From: Thermoplasmata archaeon
GTDB lineage: Archaea > Thermoplasmatota > Thermoplasmata > Thermoplasmatales > Thermoplasmataceae
Reading direction: 5' to 3'
Length of the DNA stretch: 7,516 nucleotides
Assembly: GCA_021826835.1 (NCBI GenBank)
Contig: JAKAYH010000101.1
Location: 1 to 7,516 of the forward strand
Shown here: positions 1 through 5,978 of the stretch, piece by piece
How the letters are laid out: every line of letters starts with the position of its first letter
How positions within the stretch are numbered: position 1 is the stretch's first letter
The notes under the pieces: generated by a model
Seen by the model: the letters and a program-made list of their open reading frames with translations, nothing else
Databases searched by the model: none
What the model was told of the DNA's origin: nothing
Position numbers and translations under genes: made by a program

Positions 1-3000
1 ACTCATTTTGAAATACAATTCCCATTTCTTCTGGTTTATTTTGATTCCTACTGATCCACTTAAGGTCAGATCGTTTTGTTACAGAAATTATAAACGCTTG
101 TACATCTATTTGCATTATTTTATTTCCTATACTCTTTAGATAATTAGGCAAGTTAAGTTTCGGATCATTACCCGGATCAGAGTGCACCAACCCATGAGGT
201 TCGATATAAGCTATTGATTGCGTTTTTACGCCGTCCTTATTTCTCTTTACCCAGAGGACAAAGTCCGGGTAAACAGATTCGTTTAACACATAAAAATGAT
301 AACCTAAACGAGAAGGGTTTCTGTATAAATAAAATTCCAATGTACTCAATTCAATACCATTGATGTTCTTTTTACTTTTAAGAAATGATATAAAGTCTTC
401 AACGAATTTCCTTTCTCCCACATTAAGTCCTATGGGAATCGTATAAAATCTGTCACTATCATTGTATGATATCAGAGGTACGTATAAAGATAATTCTCTC
501 TTATCATAAATCGTTACAACTTCACTAATAGGTAATAATGAGTTGTATTTATCATACAAGTTCTTAATAGTTATGGTTGTAGGAAGATTGAACTTGTTAA
601 CAATCTCTTCATCCACATAAAGCATGTAATTTTCCGGTATTGGGCCAGTGAACTTTTTTATCTCGAATATTTTTTTTCCTTTGTTCATCGATTCTCTAAA
701 CTTCTTATCATTAAACATGATGACATATCTCTTAATAACTTCGAAAATAGAATCTTCTATTAACTCAATTTTATCTAAATCTAGTTCGCTGTACAACTTT
801 GGGTCCATGAAAAGTTCATAAGCAGAATTATCTCGATAAAAAAGACTCTCCTTTAAATTATCAAAGTTTTTTGTAGATATGATAAGGTTGCATAGATCTG
901 AATCGAATTTATAATCCAGAATCCTGAAGTAAATTTTATTCCAGTTAACGACTTCCAACTTTGATGCGTCTAGCTTACACGCATTGTACTGTGAAACACT
1001 TCGGATTACACTTTCATTTGAAGAAACGGTTTCAGCAGTTGCTAACAGGTTTACCTCAGGGATTATATCTGCTTCATAGACCAAATCGATTGGTTCATTT
1101 TTAAAGTTTTTGAAATTCTTATCATTTAAGTTTATAATTTCCAATGGTGGGTCTATACTGTTGGTTTTATTTGTAATTTTGATATTTCTTTGTATGAAGA
1201 GTGTTTCCTGCTTAACTATGTCTCTAAACGTCCTTAAGTAAGCGGCTTTAACTCCATATATGTAAAGAGTTTGTACAGACTTTAGTTCTTTACTCGGGTT
1301 TACCTCTCTTTTCATTGAATCATTGTAACCATTGAGCCTAACACCTCTTCCGAATAATTGTATGATTTGAGCCCCCTCACTTTTTCCAATGTTGAGAAGG
1401 CACATCGATGAAACTCGTTTTGTGTCCCATCCCTCAATGAATTTCTTTGCCCCAATTAGTATATTTATCTTTTCTGGATTCTCACTAATGCTATTAAACA
1501 GTGAACTGGTCATTTTGTCATCATGAACTTTAATCTGCGGTAATTTTTGAATAAGACCGGATAAAAATTCGTTCCTATTACCAACATCTATAACACCGAA
1601 ATAATCGGAACCGCTCTTTAAGCCCACCTCTCCCACTGTCTCGGTTATTTTATAAAGCTCAATACTGCTTTGACCCTTGCAATTGAATACCAGTGAAAGT
1701 AGATCGTCATAAATACCATAACTATCAATTTGCTCTTCAACATCGTTTGAAGATCTTATTTTGTAAGGAAAAAGCCTTTCATCATATTCTTGACTGAAAA
1801 TGTCATTTCCTTTATCGTCTTGTATACCACTATTACCTTTTAGTATGGCTTTTATTTTTTCTATAACTATACTTTTATTAGATGGTGAAAAAACCCAGTC
1901 CAGAAATTCGACAACATCTATTATATCCGAGGTTGTTGCCTGATCTGATACTTTCACTTTACTTCCAACAAATATCCACAGAGGTCTATCAACTCTATAT
2001 TTTTTCATAACTTCTGGTTTTTCTTTATAGACTAGAAGCTGATCAAGAAATGACAAGGAATTTGCCAAAAGCAATGTGTGTCGTGTATCTAATTCATCCA
2101 TTGGGGTTTTTTCGAGATTGATAATAAAGAAATCTTTTCCGTATCCATCTTTATAGAAGTGCCTATATGAATAATCAATTATTATTGCGTGAGAATATGT
2201 GTCGTATAGTTCTGGATCACTTGAGACAGCCTGTTCAAAGGTTGCACTATACTCTAATGCAAAGCCCTCAGATGACATTGCACTCCTAATGTTTGCCCAA
2301 GTTCTCTCGTTTGATCTATATCCTTTATGACCCTCATCCACTAGAATGAGGTTATGTGACCCAAATGCAGAAATATCTATCGATACCCCCGTTCCTTTCT
2401 TTTTGCTTTCTTCTTTCAGTTTATTTATATCAATAACCTTAACCATAAAGTTGTTTGCGGAATACGTATCGAGTGTAAGACCACTGAATTCTATGGCATC
2501 GATCCCACTCTTTTTAAGTTCTTCAAGATGCTGTTTTGTCATGTGTTCGGAGGGTGTTATCAAAACACAGTTATCAATCCTAATCCCACTTTTTTGGGCA
2601 TGGTCTATGAATTGCAGATAATTTATATGCATCACAATTGTCTTGCCACTCCCAGTGGCCATATAGTAAGCCAGTTTGGGCAATTTAAAATCCTTTGAGC
2701 TAAACTTGCTACTACCTTCCCTATTGATTTCATTTATAAAATTGTTGATTTTATCTACAAACTCTCTCTTTCCTTTCGACATATCGTTAAAAAACATTTC
2801 TAAATACATTTCAGTAAATAGAACCGCTAAATACTGATAATACTTCAGTATGAATCCATGACCTCTTCCAGATGATATTTGATTAACATATTTTTTTATT
2901 TTCAAATCATAATCGCTTATATTCAAGCCACTTGAAGATATCCTCTCGCAGAAATGGCTAATTCCATTCGCATTGTACCCTTCATCAGCCCCTTTTAGAT

Positions 3001-3112
3001 CTTCAAGTAAATGTGCGAAATTTCTATACCTGAGTTTATGTGAGAATAAATCCGGGAGAATAAGATCATCAGTAAGTCTCCTATTGGTTCTTATAACTTT
3101 CTTACCTCTCAA
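1..3112 (-). CDS. Type III Res-like SF2 helicase-nuclease (TTG start; 3' end outside window)
   Basis: This is the DNA-translocating and cleaving partner expected for the Mod upstream. The frame runs 1037 codons without a stop and leaves the window. Residues are counted from the TTG. The N-terminal region includes LKYYQYLAVLFTEMYLEMFF (89-108), a block typical of this helicase family. Motifs are MATGSGKT (151-158, Walker A), VDEGHKG (258-264, Walker B), SAT (289-291), GAKKFIEGWDT (554-564) and QLFGRGVRL (585-593, motif VI). VGEVGLKSGSDYFGVID (493-509) is a stretch also seen in relatives. The nuclease motif is YPDFVLW (948-954) with IEPHG (970-974), giving P-D...E-x-H; many Res proteins have lysine in the last position. 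The length resembles EcoP15I Res (about 970), so the stop is probably close to the edge. An in-frame TGA directly before the TTG fixes it as the earliest start. The first in-frame ATG (2809) would lose the conserved N-terminal block. No frameshift was seen. Confidence 0.9.
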   Translation of the reverse strand, partial: MRGKKVIRTNRRLTDDLILPDLFSHKLRYRNFAHLLEDLKGADEGYNANGISHFCERISSSGLNISDYDLKIKKYVNQISSGRGHGFILKYYQYLAVLFTEMYLEMFFNDMSKGKREFVDKINNFINEINREGSSKFSSKDFKLPKLAYYMATGSGKTIVMHINYLQFIDHAQKSGIRIDNCVLITPSEHMTKQHLEELKKSGIDAIEFSGLTLDTYSANNFMVKVIDINKLKEESKKKGTGVSIDISAFGSHNLILVDEGHKGYRSNERTWANIRSAMSSEGFALEYSATFEQAVSSDPELYDTYSHAIIIDYSYRHFYKDGYGKDFFIINLEKTPMDELDTRHTLLLANSLSFLDQLLVYKEKPEVMKKYRVDRPLWIFVGSKVKVSDQATTSDIIDVVEFLDWVFSPSNKSIVIEKIKAILKGNSGIQDDKGNDIFSQEYDERLFPYKIRSSNDVEEQIDSYGIYDDLLSLVFNCKGQSSIELYKITETVGEVGLKSGSDYFGVIDVGNRNEFLSGLIQKLPQIKVHDDKMTSSLFNSISENPEKINILIGAKKFIEGWDTKRVSSMCLLNIGKSEGAQIIQLFGRGVRLNGYNDSMKREVNPSKELKSVQTLYIYGVKAAYLRTFRDIVKQETLFIQRNIKITNKTNSIDPPLEIINLNDKNFKNFKNEPIDLVYEADIIPEVNLLATAETVSSNESVIRSVSQYNACKLDASKLEVVNWNKIYFRILDYKFDSDLCNLIISTKNFDNLKESLFYRDNSAYELFMDPKLYSELDLDKIELIEDSIFEVIKRYVIMFNDKKFRESMNKGKKIFEIKKFTGPIPENYMLYVDEEIVNKFNLPTTITIKNLYDKYNSLLPISEVVTIYDKRELSLYVPLISYNDSDRFYTIPIGLNVGERKFVEDFISFLKSKKNINGIELSTLEFYLYRNPSRLGYHFYVLNESVYPDFVLWVKRNKDGVKTQSIAYIEPHGLVHSDPGNDPKLNLPNYLKSIGNKIMQIDVQAFIISVTKRSDLKWISRNQNKPEEMGIVFQNE
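194..268 (-). other. Active-site segment of the Res-like nuclease domain, PD...E-x-H variant
   Basis: Codons for residues 949-973 of the SF2 protein encode the P-D pair, then 20 residues on the E-P-H triad on a hydrophobic strand (SIAYIEPHG). The layout matches the PD-(D/E)XK core in which a lysine usually follows the acidic residue. Histidine is there instead. I cannot tell from one sequence whether this is normal for the subfamily or alters catalysis. Confidence 0.65.
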
Positions 3113-5978
3113 TCATATCCCCCCATTGCAATTCAAAAAAGATGGGATCAAGACTTCTAATCTTCAAATTATAATCTGAAAGGCTAAAGGCAACATCACT
3201 ATTCACTAGAACCTGATCAAATTCTGGTTTGCTATCTTCTATGTTAAATTTCTCCTTTAAAACATTTAGTATGAAGTTTCTGTCCTTTTCATAATCTAAG
3301 TTGGTAGTGTCTCTCCATATGACCAGCAATCCCTGCCTATTTTTTCTACCCTTTTCAAAGATATACTTTCTATCATCGGCTTTGAATGAAAGAATTTTTT
3401 CAACACTTATCCCATACCATAAACTGAATGTTTCTAATAGGTCTATCTTTATTTCCTTCTCTACTCCACTCTCAACTATTTGCATTCTAAAATTGAATGG
3501 ATCTGCTAACATTTCTTTATTGATAAATATCTGAGAACTCGATGTTCCGTACCTTAAAATATATTTTAAGAGATGGGATTTCGCATTATTATCCAGAGTT
3601 CCATCACTTATTTTGATATTATTTAAAGAGTCCTCATATTGCTCTAAATCCAAATATTTGAAGAAACCACCAGCATTATTTTCATTATAATTCTTCCTTA
3701 CATCCTCCTCCTTACTAATTGCCGATTTATCATAGAATAAAACTTTCTTCATTCTTGGTAAAATTAAGGTGTGGAAATGTTCTCCCATTTCAATACCTAT
3801 CCATTTTCTTTTAAGTTTATGTGCTACTGCAGTTGTTGTGCCTGATCCAAGGAAGAAATCCGCGATTATGTCTCCTTCACTAGATGTAGATTTTATAACA
3901 CGTCTTAGCAGACTCTCTGAATTTTCAGTAGGGAATTTCCATTTGGTAGAGTATCCATAAATATCACTCCAGTCAGAATCTAAAACTTGATCATCTTTTC
4001 CATTTACCCAATATTTTGGGATAGGATCGTCTCTCCCACAATTTGAACATGAATTCCAATTTCCAGCATTAACATCATGAATATGCCCACACGATCTGCA
4101 TTCTAAAATTAGCTCGCCCAATTTTATCTTTTCATCAATGTTTTCTTGAGAGAATTTCCAATGTTTTCCTTTTTGAGGTGTCATTTCCTTGCCAAAGAAT
4201 GTTTTGGGAGACCCTTGGCCTGATGAATCCCCCATATGCCTCCAAAAGCCCTCTCTTTCCTTATCATTTAGTTTAAAAGGATTTTTATATTTAAACCAAT
4301 CACTATTTGAATATATGTAAATCGTATCTAAACCCTCTGGAAGTTTCTTGATTTCTTTGTCCATAACATTTTTTTTGAATCTTCTAACTGCAATCTCATT
4401 TCTGAAATTATCTTTCCCAAAAATTGCATTCATTAAAAGTTTAACATACATATTCCCATTGTAATCACATCTAACTAAGAAACTACTCTTTAGCTTCAAC
4501 AAGCTCTTTGCCATACTAATTTTGTTTTCAAGTAAAGTAATCCATGTTGAATCTTTGTATTTCACGTTATATAGATAGTCTGCGTTTTGGTCTTTATTAA
4601 ATGGAGGATCTATGTAAATTGCTTGAACATTTTCCTTAAACTTTGGCAGTATTGTATTCAAAGCTTGATAATTCTCTGAATGAATTAGTTGTCCATCTAA
4701 TTCATTATCTAAGTTGTCAAATAGTGATAGTATGTCTAATTCTAAGTCTTTAAAATATTTTGTGTCAATAGGTAAGAATTTATACTCCTCGTTTAGATGA
4801 TATGAGTCCAAGTCATTTGCAATTAACTTGCCTTTGCTAAAACTCTCGTCAATCAGATCAAGAGATTTCCATTCATCAACCTGCTTGTCAAAATATTTGG
4901 ATTCAATTATTTTTTTTATTAAATCAATACCACGATCCTTCCTTGCTATACGATCGAGAGAAATAACATAATCGACATCATAGGCAAATTTTTTCTTTTC
5001 CCATAATTTCTTTTCAAAATCTTCTATCTGGGAAATCTGGTCTATTGTTTCCTTACATAATGATGAAATAGCCTTTGCTAAGTATCTCCTATTTTCAGGT
5101 ACTTCAAATTTATCATCAAATTGAATTATTTCATTTTTTATAAAATTATCCAACTCAGAATCTAAGAACCCCTTCAGATCTTTGTTGATGAAGTAATCTG
5201 ACTCGTTTTTCTTAAAGTATATGTCAAGATGTCGCCTAAGAAGAGTTCGTTCTTTATCTTTTTCTTCCGAATCTCTTGAAAGCATTTCTTTCAATTCAAC
5301 TGGAACCTTTGCAAGAATATCTGATTCTTCTTCTTTCTTTAAAACATCCTTAATTACATTTTCATTCACATCGAATTTGTTGCCTTCATCTTCTGTCATT
5401 GGACGGTAATTAAAGAATGCATTAGCTTCCTTATCGAGTATTTCAATTGGGTTTTCATCAAGAAAGAAATATTTTTTTTCGGTCTTCACATAATTTTTTT
5501 CTAAATCAGCTTCCTTAATCTTGAAATTTACTTTCCATTTATTCGCTTGATCAAGAGGAATGAATGCCATAAACGAATAGTTCGTAAAATACTCTGTTGT
5601 TTTAACATAATAGGCATTTCTAGTTGCCCAGTAAAGTTCAACTTCCTGACCATTATATGGGATCATGTACTTGTCTCTACCACCATACCTGAGCTGTGGT
5701 ATAAAATCACCATGGTCATAATATCTTGAAAAAAACTCATATGTAAGGTTAAAAACTTGGTTTTTAAGGTCATCCACTTCGTTTTTCTGAATTTCATTTA
5801 GAACAGAATTTACAATAGAAATAAGGTCATTTTCTATGAATTTAATGGTCATTTCTTGTTTTATTTTCATTATCTTATATATACCAAAATCCAAGTCTTG
5901 TAGGTCTACTCTGAACAGTTCCTTCAAAAGAGTTTTAAATTTTTCAATTTCATTATTTTCTTCCATTATAACCACCAT
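3102..5978 (-). CDS. Type III Mod-like DNA methyltransferase with long N-terminal extension (beta class, probably N6-adenine)
   Basis: The complete 958-residue protein should transfer a methyl group from S-adenosylmethionine to DNA and give the type III complex its sequence specificity, protecting host sites. Residues 430-460 carry a HSENYQAL block leading to IYIDPPFN, with catalytic motif IV DPPF at 457-460. AdoMet motif I follows at DFFLGSGTT (707-715). Motif IV before motif I is the beta-class order. Residues 530-680 are the likely target-recognition region and hold a zinc ribbon (C627, C630, C644, C647). After it comes FPTENSESLL (682-691), where many relatives have T-x-K-P. Residues 1-430 are an extension with DLDFGIYKIM (28-37) and a YYDHGDF...IPYNG...ELYWATR block (86-120). 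I recognise these as typical of a large Mod subfamily, but their function is unknown. EcoP15I-type Mods are about 650 residues. The C-terminus (800-958) resembles the tail of the same subfamily. ATG at 5966, preceded by GGTGGT, is an equally good or better start than 5978. The stop overlaps the Res start. Confidence 0.9.
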   Translation of the reverse strand: MVVIMEENNEIEKFKTLLKELFRVDLQDLDFGIYKIMKIKQEMTIKFIENDLISIVNSVLNEIQKNEVDDLKNQVFNLTYEFFSRYYDHGDFIPQLRYGGRDKYMIPYNGQEVELYWATRNAYYVKTTEYFTNYSFMAFIPLDQANKWKVNFKIKEADLEKNYVKTEKKYFFLDENPIEILDKEANAFFNYRPMTEDEGNKFDVNENVIKDVLKKEEESDILAKVPVELKEMLSRDSEEKDKERTLLRRHLDIYFKKNESDYFINKDLKGFLDSELDNFIKNEIIQFDDKFEVPENRRYLAKAISSLCKETIDQISQIEDFEKKLWEKKKFAYDVDYVISLDRIARKDRGIDLIKKIIESKYFDKQVDEWKSLDLIDESFSKGKLIANDLDSYHLNEEYKFLPIDTKYFKDLELDILSLFDNLDNELDGQLIHSENYQALNTILPKFKENVQAIYIDPPFNKDQNADYLYNVKYKDSTWITLLENKISMAKSLLKLKSSFLVRCDYNGNMYVKLLMNAIFGKDNFRNEIAVRRFKKNVMDKEIKKLPEGLDTIYIYSNSDWFKYKNPFKLNDKEREGFWRHMGDSSGQGSPKTFFGKEMTPQKGKHWKFSQENIDEKIKLGELILECRSCGHIHDVNAGNWNSCSNCGRDDPIPKYWVNGKDDQVLDSDWSDIYGYSTKWKFPTENSESLLRRVIKSTSSEGDIIADFFLGSGTTTAVAHKLKRKWIGIEMGEHFHTLILPRMKKVLFYDKSAISKEEDVRKNYNENNAGGFFKYLDLEQYEDSLNNIKISDGTLDNNAKSHLLKYILRYGTSSSQIFINKEMLADPFNFRMQIVESGVEKEIKIDLLETFSLWYGISVEKILSFKADDRKYIFEKGRKNRQGLLVIWRDTTNLDYEKDRNFILNVLKEKFNIEDSKPEFDQVLVNSDVAFSLSDYNLKIRSLDPIFFELQWGDMIER
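3119..3124 (-). promoter_or_regulatory. Likely ribosome binding site for the TTG-started Res gene
   Basis: A run of six G residues on the minus strand lies inside the last Mod codons (Q-W-G-D) and ends six bases before the TTG at 3112-3110. G-rich pairing with the 16S tail and this spacing support TTG as the start. An ATG at 3116 reads in the Mod frame and stops after four codons, so it is not the Res start. Confidence 0.5.
4038..4100 (-). other. Zinc-ribbon segment within the Mod target-recognition region
   Basis: Codons for residues 627-647 of the methyltransferase encode C-R-S-C followed 13 residues later by C-S-N-C, two CxxC knuckles that should bind one zinc ion. The segment lies between motif IV and motif I, where beta-class enzymes place target recognition. 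It may therefore take part in DNA contact or stabilise that domain. Zinc binding is inferred from the spacing only. Confidence 0.75.

Noticed and set aside
1..3112. Possible broken Res gene (no ATG-started long frame at its 5' end)
   Set aside because: Hand translation from TTG 3112 to the left edge gives 1037 codons with no stop and all motifs in order, so the gene is intact as far as it can be seen.
2346..3179. Plus-strand open frames at 2346-2621 and 2973-3179
   Set aside because: They lie opposite the Res frame and the Mod/Res junction, which carry clear helicase and methyltransferase motifs. Their products are Ser/Leu/Phe-rich low-complexity translations of antisense AT-rich DNA with no recognisable motif.
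1..5978. BREX or DISARM locus (methyltransferase plus helicase)
   Set aside because: The methyltransferase has type III Mod architecture and the helicase type III Res architecture. No BrxC, PglZ, BrxL, DrmA, DrmB or PLD-nuclease gene is in the window. Genes beyond the edges could change this.
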